Assembly: GCA_026260175.1 (NCBI GenBank) | Contig: JAKCWW010000334.1 | Location: 1 to 64,000 of the forward strand | DNA: 64,000 bases | Direction: 5' to 3' | Source of the DNA: Reticulitermes lucifugus | Lineage: Eukaryota; Arthropoda; Insecta; Blattodea; Rhinotermitidae | Part shown: piece by piece, positions 36,771-48,290 of the stretch | Numbering within the stretch: position 1 is the stretch's first letter | Layout of the letters: each line of letters starts with the position of its first letter | Notes under the pieces: generated by a model | Seen by the model: the letters and a program-made list of their open reading frames with translations, nothing else | What the model was told of the DNA's origin: nothing | Database searches by the model: none | Position numbers and translations under genes: made by a program

Positions 36771-37055
36771 TTTTTTTTAAAAACTACACTTATTATACAT
36801 CCATAAATTCAGGCATTATCGTCTGTAGTCAGATCACTTTTAGTTTTGTTAAGTTATAATAACCCTTTAAACTGGATATGTTTACACTACAAACTTTTTA
36901 ATTTTTTATAATTTTGTACAGTGTTTTATACTCTACAATTTTAAACATATCCAATTTTAAAGGGTTATTATAACTTAACAAAACTAAAAGTTATCTGACT
37001 ACAGACGATAATGCCTGAATTTATGGATGTATAATAAGTGTAGTTTTTTAAAAAA

Positions 37056-37095
37056 CCCCCTGGTGATGGTCTATGAAGGACTGAAACATATGTGG
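37056..37095 (+). ncRNA. Hammerhead-ribozyme-like motif, right arm
   Basis: Mirror copy of the left-arm motif: C run, core at 37060-37066, the same stem II hairpin, GAAAC at 37083-37087, then ATATGTGGG. The core is less conserved than in the left arm. Confidence 0.4.
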
Positions 37096-37219
37096 GAGTA
37101 ATTAGTTACTATATAAAATAGTATCAATGAATGTGCATTTAGTTGGTTTGTGAAACATTAACAGCTAAAATTGGACTTACTTCGTACCAAGCATCACAAA
37201 CATCTGCGAGTACACTCAC

Positions 37220-37550
37220 CTCTGCGGTTCACAGGCTACTGTTTCAAGGCGGTAATGTCTATCTGCTTCCGTTTCAGATGTACGAATGTCTTCAGAGCCA
37301 CTCGGACTCATGTGACGGGCCGAGTGGTGTTCGAGTTGACGGATGAGATCCTCCAAGTTTCGAATGCGTATTGGGCCACAAGATGGAGGCACCTCATTGT
37401 CTTCATCTTCGTCCTGCTGAGCACCATGATGAAGAAGTAATGGTCCTGCTCCTTCTACCAGGACCGTATGTGTCTGTGGTCCATCACACACTTTTTCTTG
37501 ACTTCCAGAGCGTTTGTAATCACTGTAGCTACCACTGCTACTGCATTCAG
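37220..37550 (-). CDS. Exon D of the host gene
   Basis: The acceptor TTTTCCACAG and donor GTGAGT bound 331 bases (two bases, 109 codons, two bases). The product begins AECSSSGSYSDYKRSGSQEK, contains a very acidic run (QQDEDEDNE), then IRIRNLEDLIRQLEHHSARH, a probable amphipathic helix, and SETEADRHYRLETVACEPQ. The conserved-looking helix plus the Ser/Glu segment is the best handle for a homology search. The exon is 1.2 kb from exon C and 19.8 kb from exon E. Its acceptor side lies within 200 bases of a SINE copy holding a sequence gap (37710-37897). Confidence 0.88.
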
Positions 37551-37709
37551 CTGTGGAAAATATAGGCCATTTAAATGTATGTACTTGCATATGTATGGGG
37601 TATTTCAGTATTATTTATGAGAATTTTTAAGGAAACATATGGAATGGAGTGAGATAGCTGTGAAATAAACAGCATTTTAAAGGTTTGCTTACCAAAACTG
37701 TACTAAGGT

Positions 37710-37897
37710 AAAGTTCACCCTACAACAGGCCATGAAGGCCCAGAGGGGGAGTAGAGGTATAGCTCTANNNNNNNNNNNNNNNNNNNNNNNNNNNNNNNNN
37801 NNNNNNNNNNNNNNNNNTACCCATTGTATAGGAGGCTGGGTGGGCCCCAGGGCCGGTCTGGATGGGTGTGGAAAATCTCGCCCCCACCGGGATTCCC
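37710..37897 (-). mobile_element. SINE, main family, truncated, containing an N gap
   Basis: The inverted tail (CAACAGGCCATGAAGGCCCA) and inverted body (GGAGGCTGGGTGGGCCCCAG) flank the N run. The copy stops at CCACCGGGATTC, inside the B box, so the tRNA-like head is missing. Confidence 0.8.
37768..37817. other. Assembly gap (N run) inside a SINE
   Basis: 50 unknown bases at nearly the same SINE position as the gap at 12616-12687. Confidence 0.99.
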
Positions 37898-37972
37898 TAA
37901 GGGTTTGCAAACTTTCATCACAAATGTCCATATTTTTTAAGTGTGTGTAATATTCATAAAAAACAAACAACA

Positions 37973-38266
37973 GGCCGGGTTACCTCAGTCACTAAAGCAA
38001 CTAGGCTATAGACTAGACGTTCTGAGACTGGTTTCCTTGCAGAGGCAAGAGATTCCTCTGTTCTCCACAACGTCCAGATTAGTTCTGAGGCCCATTAAAC
38101 CTTCTATTCAATGGGTAACGAAGCATTTTCCTCTAGGAGTAAAAAGGCCTGTGTGTGAAATTGACCGCTCACCGCCGTCTAGTACAGAGGTTAAGAATAA
38201 GTGAAGGTCTACTTCTACTCCCCTGTATGTCTTCATGGCATGGACAATGACAACTTTGCCCTTAAC
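37973..38266 (+). mobile_element. SINE, main family, old copy
   Basis: GGCCGGGTTACCTCAGTCAC gives the A box. The body shows CTTCTATTCAATGGGTAACG, GACCGCTCACCGCCGTCTAG and GTCTTCATGGCATGGACAAT. The B box is degenerate. Confidence 0.7.
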
Positions 38267-38742
38267 TGTGATAAAAATTCCATGTAAACTGTATGTATTC
38301 TGCTAACTATATTGCCAATAGAAGGGTTTAGGAAGAAAGAGTTTAGAAACAGAGAACTGCTATACAGGAGCAAATTTTCCAATAAAGGGTTAAGGAATCA
38401 TGAGAAATATGGCTGAAATGTGATGGGAATGACATGCTCTGTAATGATGGCCAAGTGTACGACATATATTGTCAGAATTTCCAAACCACACACAAACACA
38501 TGCACATACACACACACTGAAAATTCATGTAAATCACAGTGTACGTTTTCACGTAGACTGTGCCAATAACATCCAAGATGATAAAGAATTACTTCATAAT
38601 GCCATATCATTTAATCAATTAATGCATTATCACATGATGTTATGAAGATAAAAACACACCAGCTTGCAAACTTTGTCAGTACTTACATTAAGACAGCATT
38701 CCAGTCTGTTTGTGTAGTACTAATAGATAAATGAAAACGTAC

Positions 38743-39105
38743 CCAGAGATTTACGAAGGATCTCTTCGCTGAGAAGACTACTGCTACCAGAAGGCGTGGC
38801 AGTCCCTCTATGCGATGCAGCATTCCGCAATGCCTCTAAAATGTCTTCATGGTAGCCATTGAGGCTCTTGAGTGTTCGCTCTACACTTGACATTGTCCCT
38901 CCTCCCATCATTTCTGGGCCCAAATTGTTGTCAGACTGGGACAGGATTTCCTGGTTATCAGACTGTGAATCTTCCGACCATTTCTCCTTGCATACATCTC
39001 CCACCACAGTTCCGTATGGCCCCGATTTCTTTAAAATTCCCTTTTCTGGAAGCTTGGATAAGTTATTGGATGGAAGATCGATGAATGAAACTGCATCTTC
39101 CTCTC
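38743..39105 (-). CDS. Exon C of the host gene
   Basis: The acceptor ATGTTTAG and strong donor GTACGT bound 363 bases (two bases, 120 codons, one base). The product opens EEDAVSFIDLPSNNLSKLPE, passes through KGILKKSGPYGTVVGD, then a Ser/Asp/Gln-rich acidic segment (EDSQSDNQEILSQSDNN), a Met/Gly patch, a likely helix (VERTLKSLNGYHEDILEAL) and ends LLSEEILRKSL. There is no signal peptide, membrane segment or enzyme motif. The Ser-rich acidic stretches look like phosphorylation or docking sequence. The function is not recognisable from this exon alone. Confidence 0.88.
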
Positions 39106-39549
39106 CTAAACATGAGAATGATATGAATTCACCAATCAATTGCATAACACTACAAAAATCAAACTGTTACAAGCAAAATCAATGTAATGTGTATTGTCCA
39201 AATATTCTTGTAACAATTTTTGCTGAATTCACATTACCGTGTGTCTGTTAAAGAACTAAGACTAAAGTACACCACCTGCATATATTTTATTATATGAACT
39301 ACTTACCCAAATGTTCCTATTTGATTAATGAATCACTTTCAGTGGTATATTTGTTATTCGCTTATGAGGGGTCATGCTAAACACTATGCTGAAAAAAATA
39401 TGTACACCTTTACCGAATACATAATGTGAAAATTATTAAATCAGCAGTGATTTTTGCAAGCCTAATGTATGTTTTTGTATGCATGTTATGAATTGTGTCC
39501 ACATCATCTTCCTTAATTTGATCAGCCTGGTAGTGTTCAGTTAAGAAAT

Positions 39550-39740
39550 TACAAATTTCTTTATTAGGCAATTTTCCCATCCTACTGTTACTTCTTTCTT
39601 AGTGCCAGACATTCTGCTCAGCACCTTGTTCACAAACATCATCAACCTATATTGTCCCTTTACTGTAAAAGACTAAATTTCATACTCATACAAAACTAGA
39701 GGTAAAATTAAACTTTACTGTATTTCAACCAAAATGTTTT
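39550..39740 (-). mobile_element. LINE fragment, EVTGGW family (copy 3)
   Basis: Minus-strand sequence GAAAGAAGTAACAGTAGGAT and the flanking AAATTTAGTCTTTTACAGTA align with the copies at 24230-24660 and 50320-50700. No frame remains open. Confidence 0.55.
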
Positions 39741-40204
39741 TGGACAGAAGATAAAATATACTGAACTCTCTGGTAGCAAGTGCTCCCTGAACATAATCTG
39801 TTGTTCCAATTGTACAGTACTAAAAAAGGCAAATTCTTTCACTGAACTAAGCTGAGTTCTACAACTTTCATTACATACATACAGAACCGGTACAAATGAG
39901 TGGTGACTAATACAGGACGCTTCTAGAATCCATTAAAGACAAAAGCTGTAAAAATGATGACATCCATGTGAAAGATATAACCAATGTACTAGCAGATGTC
40001 TAGTTGCTCCACACACAGGACAGAAATCTCCAAAAGCAGTGACTAACTTGAATTTAGGAAATCTAAGCCTCAGTTTACTCTTTATGAATGTACTGTCCTT
40101 GTGTGTTATTTGTGGCCTATGTAGAGATCATACTGATAAAATCTCTGGTTCTTTCGAAAAATGGAACTGATTTTCATATTGCAGTGTAAAATATAGCAAC
40201 TTTC

Positions 40205-40600
40205 AATATTACATACATACATACACACATATATACATTCCATGGATCCATAATTTTGTCACAAGACAAGAGGATGTGGAATAAGTCATAACACACAAAA
40301 TCATACAAAATGTACATTGCAAAATGCTTTAAACATTCTATGTGCAGTCTTAGACGTCAGTATTACAGGTTAACAGTACTCATAAGAAATTCATCTACAG
40401 AGTAAAAGGAGTGTGCACTTAAGTATCTTCTTAGTGCTGCTTTAAATTGTGCCTTTTCATTCTTAAGATTTTTTATATTACACGGCAAGCTATTGAAGAT
40501 CCTGATACTAGAATATAATGCACTTTTCTGAAAGCATGATAGGTTAACAGTGCCACAGCATTAATTTTTCTCAAGTTATGGTATATTTAACCCACTAGTA
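40205..40600 (-). mobile_element. LINE 3' end, with FNSLPCNIKNLKNEKAQFKA motif
   Basis: The minus strand translates to SALYSSIRIFNSLPCNIKNL, KNEKAQFKAALRRYLSAHSF, YSVDEFLMSTVNL: the closing stretch of a Jockey/CR1-group LINE ORF2. The 3' end ATTCCATGGATCCATAATTT then GTC is followed by (CATA)n, identical to the copy at 12245-12360. Confidence 0.8.
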
Positions 40601-40655
40601 ATAAAATGAAATAAGATGCTCAGATGGTTGTGAAATACAACTGCATGAAATTCAG

Positions 40656-40874
40656 AAATGATCCTTTGTTGAGTGAGACATGTAATATACACAATTTTGT
40701 TATAATTCCACCTTACTGCTACTTATTTTGAAATAATTTAATTTATTTTACAAGGATATTTTTTAAATGATTCTTTGTTGAGTGAGAGATGTACTATACA
40801 CAATGGAAATTTTGCTATAATTCCACCTTACTGCTACTTATTTTGAAATAATTTTATTTATTTTACAAGGATAG
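40656..40874. repeat. Tandem duplication, two units of about 109 and 110 bases
   Basis: AAATGATCCTTTGTTGAGTG ... TTTTACAAGGATA is repeated as AAATGATTCTTTGTTGAGTG ... TTTTACAAGGATA. The second unit has a small GGAAAT-like insertion. Confidence 0.85.
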
Positions 40875-41339
40875 TTTTAGAAGATAATATTAGATGATGT
40901 GTTGATGGTTTAATAAGGCTCTTTTTGTGTTTTGGAGGGCCATGGTTTGTTTATGGCATTAAATGGAACTGGAATGCGGTGACATATTGAACTGGGATAA
41001 ATGAAAATATTGTGCATGGAATAAAAATTAAAATGAAGTGATGATTTAAGAAACAACGAAAGTCACAAATCACTAATTTTCGAGAAAAAATGTGTGCTCT
41101 TTAATAAATTATTTTGATCAGAAATTCTGCTTACACTGATATAATCACAGCTGGTGTCAAGTACAATCATTCAATTTGTAATCTTTTCCGATAAATTAGT
41201 TTAACTGTGACGTATGTTCCTTCTGCACTAATCACTGCAGATGCAATAATATATTATCATTATTACTATCCCTTGTCTCTTGTCACAGGCCTCTTCTCCC
41301 TGGTGCTTCTCTTGAACCAACGGTGATCCCCACCAGTCA

Positions 41340-41825
41340 GGTTTCAAGTTTCAGACTGCAATACTTTCCATATTATGTGTGATGTTCCAAGTATAGCTGT
41401 CTTTTGTAGCGAATCTATTGAATGTTTTCCTGGTATGGCTTCTAAATTTTTCTTTAAAGCTTTTGTTACTATTCCAGTGGCTCCAATTACTACTGGTATA
41501 ATCATACATTTCATGTTCCACATTCACTGTATCGCTATACATAAACTCTTGTATTTTAGTTTCTTTTCTGCTTCCTTTTGCATGATATTGCTGTCCGCTG
41601 GTATTGCCACATCGATCAGTATGCATGTTTTCTCTTTTTTGTTTTTAATTATTCTATCTGGCCTATTTGCTGTAACTTCTCTGTCTGTATGTACCCCTTG
41701 ATTCCATAACACTGTTACATCTTCTTGTTCACATACTGGTTTCGGTGTGTGTGTGTGTGTGTCTGTACCATTTGTCTGTCGTTTCGATGCCTAGTGCTTT
41801 GCATATTGAATAATGTAACTGTGCA
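41340..41825 (-). mobile_element. LINE C-terminal fragment (R2/R4-like), endonuclease-like region
   Basis: The minus strand reads KALGIETTDKWYRHTHTH, PKPVCEQEDVTVLWNQGVHT, REVTANRPDRIIKNKKEKTC, ILIDVAIPADSN and QKEAEKKLKYKSLCIAIQ. The RPD...ILID arrangement resembles the PD-(D/E)XK core of a restriction-like endonuclease. After a frameshift the end of the protein follows (41626-41351). An expanded CA run encodes the His-Thr repeats. Same family as 12925-14941. Confidence 0.75.
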
Positions 41826-41827
41826 CC

Positions 41828-41893
41828 AACTTTATTATTATTATTATTATTACTATTATTATTATTATTATTAGTAGTAGTAGTAGTAGTAGT
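41828..41893. repeat. (ATT)n(AGT)n microsatellite
   Basis: A trinucleotide array switching from TTA/ATT to AGT units. Confidence 0.9.
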
Positions 41894-43018
41894 ATTTATG
41901 TCATAACTACCTTTAGAAAATGGGTTCTGTACTCATTCTTTGTTATATTGTAATAAAACAAAATATCCCTGTTAAAACCCAAATGCAATTTATGTAGGAA
42001 TAATTAATCTAGAGCACATTACCATAGGAACACTTCAAATATTTGTGAAAAAGCAAGAAATTAAGGACGTGTACCTAATTGTACATAATATATGAGATAC
42101 ATCATACAAATATGGATAAACAAACTTTATGTGACACCAACATGATTTTACAATACTGTTTTTCCTATGTCTACCATCAACAGTTTTGTGGCACTTGCCT
42201 GTTGAACACAATCTGATAAAGGACTTCTAATCTTTTGCCCTGTTCTTATATTTCATCCCTGTATCAAAGTAGGATGTTCCATTCCAAAGGTACAATTTTC
42301 ACTGTGGTACTTCAGATATAAACTGTGTTACAGGAACTAGAGGCTAGAACTTCTGAAGGTAAGTATCTATTCCATATGTAATCACAAATGAAGTTATTAT
42401 GTCTTCTTTCCTGAATAATGTGATTTTCTGAGGAAACAAATTTACATTGGAGTAAATTTTGTAGAAAATTTCACTTTGAATCCCAGTTGCCTTTAGATTG
42501 CACATCCCCTCTCTTTGAATAATTAAAGAAATATAAAAAAACAGTAATCACTATCTAAATAAATGGGTCAGCTTCCCTTTCAAGTTGATACAGATACAAA
42601 TTACATTCCCCTTGTACTTGTTAAAGTTTCTTTTCTCTTCTCTTCTGTAGGTGAACATCTTCCTCAGTTATCCAGCATCTTCTATTGACATAATCTACTA
42701 ATCTCTATCAATACAAGGTAACAGGGCACTACATTAAATAAAACCTAAATGAATACTTCTTAAGGTTTAACAAAAGATGCAACAAATTAATAAATAAGCA
42801 GATATGAAAAAAGAAATAGCACTCAGGTCTTTCATATGTTTCAGGTCAGCCCACACACACTGAGAGCAGCAAACACCATTTGTCAATGCCTTGTTATATA
42901 ATCTGAAGTTTCCAAGATCACTGAATGCAATAAAACATGCTCGGGCTAGCAGCTGCATCAGGTGGCTGAACGGCAATTAAACAAACATTTTGATCCCCCC
43001 CACTCTCACTCCCCCTTC

Positions 43019-43042
43019 TCTCTCACGCACGCACGCACGCAC
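43019..43042. repeat. (CGCA)n microsatellite
   Basis: About five CGCA units after a CT-rich stretch. Confidence 0.85.
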
Positions 43043-43744
43043 ACTGTATAACAACCTTCACAATACACATTTAGCCAATAACTCAGTTCTGAGAAAGACG
43101 TGACTTATGTTGTTTCTGTGATCACTGATTAAAATGTTGCATTGGCATGGACATACAGAGAGAAGAGGCAAAGGCATCAGACAGGCAAAATACTGGACAA
43201 TTGGAAAAGATATTAAAGAAACCTTGAAGTGGCTAATGGAGCATGTGAATTGGGAGAACAGGAATAGGAAACAGAACAAGGAAGGTATTCCTAGATCCTT
43301 TATTCAAGCAGGAACATGAGTCAGAATTGTTTAACTTGGAGATACAAATTTATAATTAATTTTCAGCCTTCTATTACACTAATCAAATAAGAGTTTGGAA
43401 TGAAATACTACTAACATATAAATGGTACAATTTTATTTCATTGTTGACATATTTTGACAGAAATCAATGGCAAAATCGTGCATGAAAAAACACAATCCTT
43501 CAAAGAATCTGTCGAATCACTAAAGAAATTACATTTTTAACTGAAGATGGACAAATGTAATGGGGCAATTTCATGTGTCTTACAATAAATAGATTATCAC
43601 ATTTTTATTATCTAGAACACACACATACTTTAGGTCTGTATCATGAAAACTATGTCCTCGTCCTATCTGAACTTAAGTACAGAGTACCAGGATTATTGCA
43701 CAGCCATGTTACAAGACATTTTAAGTCTCCACACAGTTTCTTAC

Positions 43745-43815
43745 CTGAATGAACAGCACCCTCCTCACTTCCAGAGCCAACTCCCAAACGCTTTAACTGC
43801 TGCATCTTGTGTTCC
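43745..43815 (-). CDS. Exon B of the host gene (microexon, 71 bases)
   Basis: The acceptor TTCTTTCAG and donor GTAAGA bound 71 bases. The first base completes an Arg codon (AG+G) from exon A, and the exon ends with one base of a Gly codon. The product is EHKMQQLKRLGVGSGSEEGA followed by VHSG: a short basic stretch, then a Gly/Ser/Glu linker. It stands alone between introns of 19.3 and 4.6 kb, so it may be alternatively spliced. Skipping it would shift the frame, because 71 is not a multiple of three. The exact phase fit on both sides is the main reason to believe it. Confidence 0.8.
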
Positions 43816-44261
43816 CTGAAAGAACAACAACAGAGGAGCACATGGCACTGTGCCTTTGTATGCTACAAATGAAACTAGTTGCTACACCATGGCCATTTGC
43901 ATAACATACTATAAGAAAAATATCTCTAAACTTTATTTTAAACAGAATGATGTGCTTTATAATTGCTGGTTTTATGCAGTGAGTGTGGGGTGGCAGAATG
44001 AACACAAATTTCAAGCACCATAAGTATTCTATATGATTTTGCTTACCATTTCTTTAAGTTAATATCTTCTAAGCATATATTGTTGACAGAGAAAATGCAC
44101 AATCCAAATACCCTGACTATGTAAACTAATAAATTGTACTCAACAATGCACAGAAGCATCAACAACTTGTAGTGTATTTTGTTAGATATGCAGTATATAA
44201 AAGAATTTCAGAGTTATACATCTTAAAAGGAAAAGCCTGCACTAACATACTTTTTGCATTC

Positions 44262-44490
44262 ATTGCACTGCATTGCTGGCTATAGGCAACCCAGGTTTTA
44301 TTCCCAACATGGACACTACTTCAATACTGCATCTGGTACCCATCTAGCCTCTTATACTAAAACAGATGGACTGTGAAGTTGACCATCCAACTCTATCTAG
44401 TCCTAGGGTTCAGAATACGTGAACATTTACTTCCACCTCCCAATGTATTTAAATGGAAGGGTGCATCAACACAGAAACAACTATCTTTCA
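44262..44490 (+). mobile_element. SINE, main family, very degenerate
   Basis: Only the body order is recognisable: GGTACCCATCTAGCCTCTTA, GTTGACCATCCAACTCTATC, AGTCCTAGGGTTCAGAATAC. Confidence 0.5.
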
Positions 44491-44860
44491 TTAATTTTTT
44501 GAAAAAATTAGTCATTTTTGAGAATTATAAGATTAACATAAAGTCAGAATGACAGTGAATAAATTTGTACCCTAATTAAATTTGCCAAGAGACATGTAGA
44601 GAGGACTTGAATATCATACCTACTGAAATCCTTTCAATCAAATATACATCCCATACAAAGAGTAATTTGTGACTCCATGTCTGAACTTCAGGACCTCTTT
44701 CCTGAAGTCATATCCAGTCAGAAATATCATATGAACATAGATCCAGTTCTGAAAGGCCACATAGCATGATTGTGAAGTAACTACATAATGTTAAATGGCT
44801 GTATCACTTAAAAAGAATGTAATATTGTTAAAATACTTGCACCACTTTAAAGCCCTTACA

Positions 44861-45220
44861 CTAGCATCTACTGTCAGATTTCAACATAGGCCCCCAGCAT
44901 TTTGCACACACTTCTGTAACCTGCAGGACAGACCCAACATTTTTCATTAAGAAGTCAAGGGGAACAGTGGCAAAAGTATCAAGTATTCTTGGCTTTGAGC
45001 AATAGACTTCCTCTTTGGCCCAACCACACAAAAAGGAATCACATTCTGTTGGTCCTACATGCCAAATCCAACAAAAAAGGAAAATGGTATGAACAGTAAG
45101 TGCAAAATATGGTGGTGCTTCATCTTGCATGAAGCGCAGTTCTTCACAGCTGTCACACTGAGAAACAATGGGCTGCACTAAATTGTCAAGAACATTCAAG
45201 TAGCACTCACCAATCACCAC
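44861..45220 (-). pseudogene. Tc1/mariner-superfamily transposase remnant
   Basis: An open minus-strand frame of 119 codons contains ECYLNVLDNLVQPIVSQCDS, LRFMQDEAPPYFALTVHTIF, HVGPTECDSFLCGWAKEEVY and VPLDFLMKNVGSVLQVTEVC. FMQD-APP-F is the second catalytic Asp region of DDE transposases in this superfamily. The expected following motif (RSPDLxPxDFFLWG) is reduced to CDSFLCGWAKEEVY, so the active site is incomplete. No N-terminal HTH domain or terminal inverted repeats are recognisable nearby. This is a fragment of a plain DNA transposon inside intron 1. Confidence 0.75.
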
Positions 45221-48189
45221 GTCTCGTTTTCACCTTAAAATCACTCTGTAGGTTTGTCATTACCTGAATGTTAAAAGACTATTTGAACACGTACTTACAT
45301 AAAGCTTCTATTGCTGAATTTACAATGCATATTAAAAATGAGCAACCTCAACCTCAGTGAACTTTCTGGCACATCTGTAAAAAATTGGCTACAGATCTCA
45401 ATTCCCTAGATTATTATCTGCAAGGACACATGAAAGATATGATGTACCAGCAAAAAGTGAAAACATAAGAGGCATTTGCCATAGAATTTTGCATGTTACA
45501 ACCCATGTAAATGACAATAATAATGAACTGATGTGTGCCACATGCTAAATTTATATACATCCCATGAGGCTGGAGGAAGAAATTTTTAAAATATTTTGCA
45601 CATCTAGCCAAGAATGCTTCATGTACATACATGTTCACTTATTCTTATATTCTATATTTATATGACATTTCTGACTGAGAATGACCTCAGGAATAACATC
45701 CCAAGTTATGTCATCAAGTCCTGAATCGCTGCGCGAGAGCATACCTGCTACTAATTTTTAATTAGGCCCCTAAGTACAGTTTCCCTTAAAATGATTCATT
45801 ACTAAATCAAAATTCTGTATAGGCCCACACTGCTGAATTTGATCAAAACTGGTCAAAAAGTTTGGTTTGTAAACAGCGCAGAATAACAAATGTAAACACT
45901 GCAAACATCACTTGGGCCTAAATTTGAACTATGAAGTAGATGCTTTATGGAAGGTATCACATAAAATGTAACTGTTTTCAGTGGTGACAGAAGATAAGTC
46001 TTAGGGAACAATAAGACACCAAAACGTGGATAGGAGAATTAGTTATATCCTGAAGGTAAAAAATGTTGAACCATAGTATATCTATTATCAGTTAAAACAG
46101 TCACTGAAAATTATGTGAGGGCCACTGAGATCCAATACTTGGAGGAAGTGTGTGAGATAATCCAGAAAAGAATGGTAACAAACAAAAACATACTTTGGAT
46201 AGAGTCCATGTAGGGAAGACAAGAACCCAAAATTTAGGGCCACTGAGTCTTTCCTTAACTGTACATCATATAGGAAAATAAATGTACATGAAATAACTTT
46301 TGTTGGTTAGAACTGTATTGGCCAAAGGGTTGAAACTGAGTACAATGTTTCCTAAGTAGCATATTTTAGGAAAAACTCAAATTTGTGTGGAAATAACTTA
46401 AAATAAGCGAGTAGCTGATAGATGCAGAAATTATGATATATAATTAGATAAGATGCATGTTTTCCCAAAGTTCATTGATGTGCCAGTCTGCAATAATCTG
46501 TTTCTGTTACTTATTTTTATTAGACTGGATGACTCCAGTCTTAGCATTTTATTTAAGAGTTTTCAATGTTCTGGCAACTTACTTTCCAAGACAGAAGTGG
46601 TTATGCTATACTTATAACACTACTAATATATACATACTATCCTTAGCAATGAAATGTAAAATTGATGGTATGAATGTAGCAAGCCTCTCCCTGTTAAGAT
46701 ATCGGTTTAATACCAAGTGATGGAGAAGGTATTGCAGTGTTCATATGACAATAATAAACATATAAAAATTAAATAACTCTCAGGTACGAAGAATGTTGGC
46801 CAGAAATTTACAGCTCACATGAGCAAAGTGAGAAGCTGAACAACAAAAAAGAACTCATATCTGTAAATCCTTCTCAGGCAGTGTGACCCTTGTGATAATT
46901 TTATGTATAGATCAGACCACGCAGTGTCCAATTACATTACGAAACCAACTCTTTAAAGTGCACTGTAACAATACACATCTCCTGCTGTAACATTAAAAAC
47001 TTTTCATTTTACACAGAGAAGGAACTTGTGCATTTTGTACGACTCTCAGAATAAACAGCAACTACTTCACTCTGCAGCATCAACCAGTTTGTCTCCGTAA
47101 AAGTGATGTCATATAGTTATATTTTTTATGATTCTCAAACACAGTCATTACTTCTTTGAACAACATTAACTGACTTATTTTGGTAATGGAGACAAGCATG
47201 ATTTCTGAGAGATAGGAACTTAATTTTTAACTATTATTTAGAGAAACTTCTAGGTTCAAAGGCTTAAAAAGACAAAATGAAAAAAAGAATTACTAAATTA
47301 ATTATACCAACTACCTTGATATCAAGTGATATTACAGCATAATACAGATACAAATTTCAATCTCACATAACAAATACATGTGTGTTTCTACCATTCACGA
47401 ATGACTTGCTACATATGAGGGAATTCTCTGATATTAAATGCTTTTATACTACAGTTATGCAAATCGCCATGATTTTAGATTGGGCAGAGGGAACTGAAGT
47501 ATGTGCAAAATCTTTTCACTTAATCATTAAAAGTGTTTTATACTGGAGTACTTTCATAACTGAACAACAGCCCCAACCAAACCATTCTAGATACACTCCA
47601 GAGTACATTAACAAAAACATATGCTTTAATTTTACAAACAAAGGACTATATTAAACAATACAAAACACAGCCAGAGCTTATGATGGAGTGGAACTTTTCA
47701 CTTTGTACTACGTGTTAAGTTAAACACAAATCTACTTTACTTTAAGACTTTGTGACTGAATCACGATAACTAAGATACGAATATACCAGTTCTATAGATA
47801 TTTTCATAACATAATGCTCAAAAAAGATTTTCTGAAACATCTTTACTGGAACATTGAAAAACATCAAGAAGGGCCATCGTCATCAACATGCAATAACACC
47901 GAAATGCAACATTGCATAAGCAATATTCAAACACTAACACATCTCCACTTAAATATCATCATTACAGACTAATCTTATCAATGTGCACTCCATTACAGAG
48001 TCACAAAGATTCGCAATGCATTATTTACCACACTGTTTACTAAATATAATTTGAGCAAGATTAAATTATTCCATAGGACTCTGACAATGGTATAGCACAT
48101 TTGGAACCATTTACCATATGGGCTTTGTCCACCATCACCCATTAAAATACAAACACTACATTTTTGGGACAGTATTATTACCCAACATC

Positions 48190-48290
48190 AGTCTATATAT
48201 AACTTTAACACCTATCTAGTTGAGCCCAATAATCAAAGCTATTCTAGACCTCTGAGCCCAGAGGTTCAGAACAGCTGTGCTTATTGGGCC
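48190..48290. repeat. Palindrome adjoining family F3
   Basis: AGTTGAGCCCAATAATCAAA then GCT (48218-48240) is complementary with few mismatches to AGCTGTGCTTATTGGGCCCA then ACT (48273-48295). The centre contains GAGCCCAGAGG. Confidence 0.65.

Larger units (their letters stand above)
36667..37159. repeat. Large foldback element with two opposed hammerhead-like motifs, family F2b
   Basis: The left arm (AATGTTTCACAAACCAACTA ... ACTGGATATGTTTA) and the right arm (TAAACATATCCAATTTTAAA ... TTGGTTTGTGAAACATT) are highly complementary over about 215 bases, around an AT-rich centre of about 58 bases. No coding frame is present. The arms contain the two hammerhead-like motifs listed separately. Confidence 0.85.
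17405..37219 (-). other. Intron 4 of the visible gene (19.8 kb)
   Basis: The longest visible intron. It holds SINEs at 18.6 and 27.4 kb, a 30-bp minisatellite (20.7-21.2 kb), several foldback elements, LINE relics (22.3, 23.8 and 24.2 kb), a GC-rich TIR element (31.8-32.2 kb) and simple repeats. I see nothing nameable in 19.6-20.7, 28.0-29.1, 30.1-31.7, 32.5-33.2 and 34.6-36.0 kb beyond AT-rich sequence and short microsatellites. Confidence 0.8.
39106..43744 (-). other. Intron 2 of the visible gene (4.6 kb)
   Basis: Filled largely by LINE 3' ends in the same orientation as the gene (39550-39740, 40205-40600, 41340-41825), a 109-115 bp tandem duplication (40656-40874) and short microsatellites. 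I see nothing recognisable in 41.9-43.0 kb. Confidence 0.8.

Noticed and set aside
43130-43320. LINE-like frame of 61 codons
   Set aside because: A weak likeness to a LINE closing segment (WHGHTERR), but no second motif supports it.
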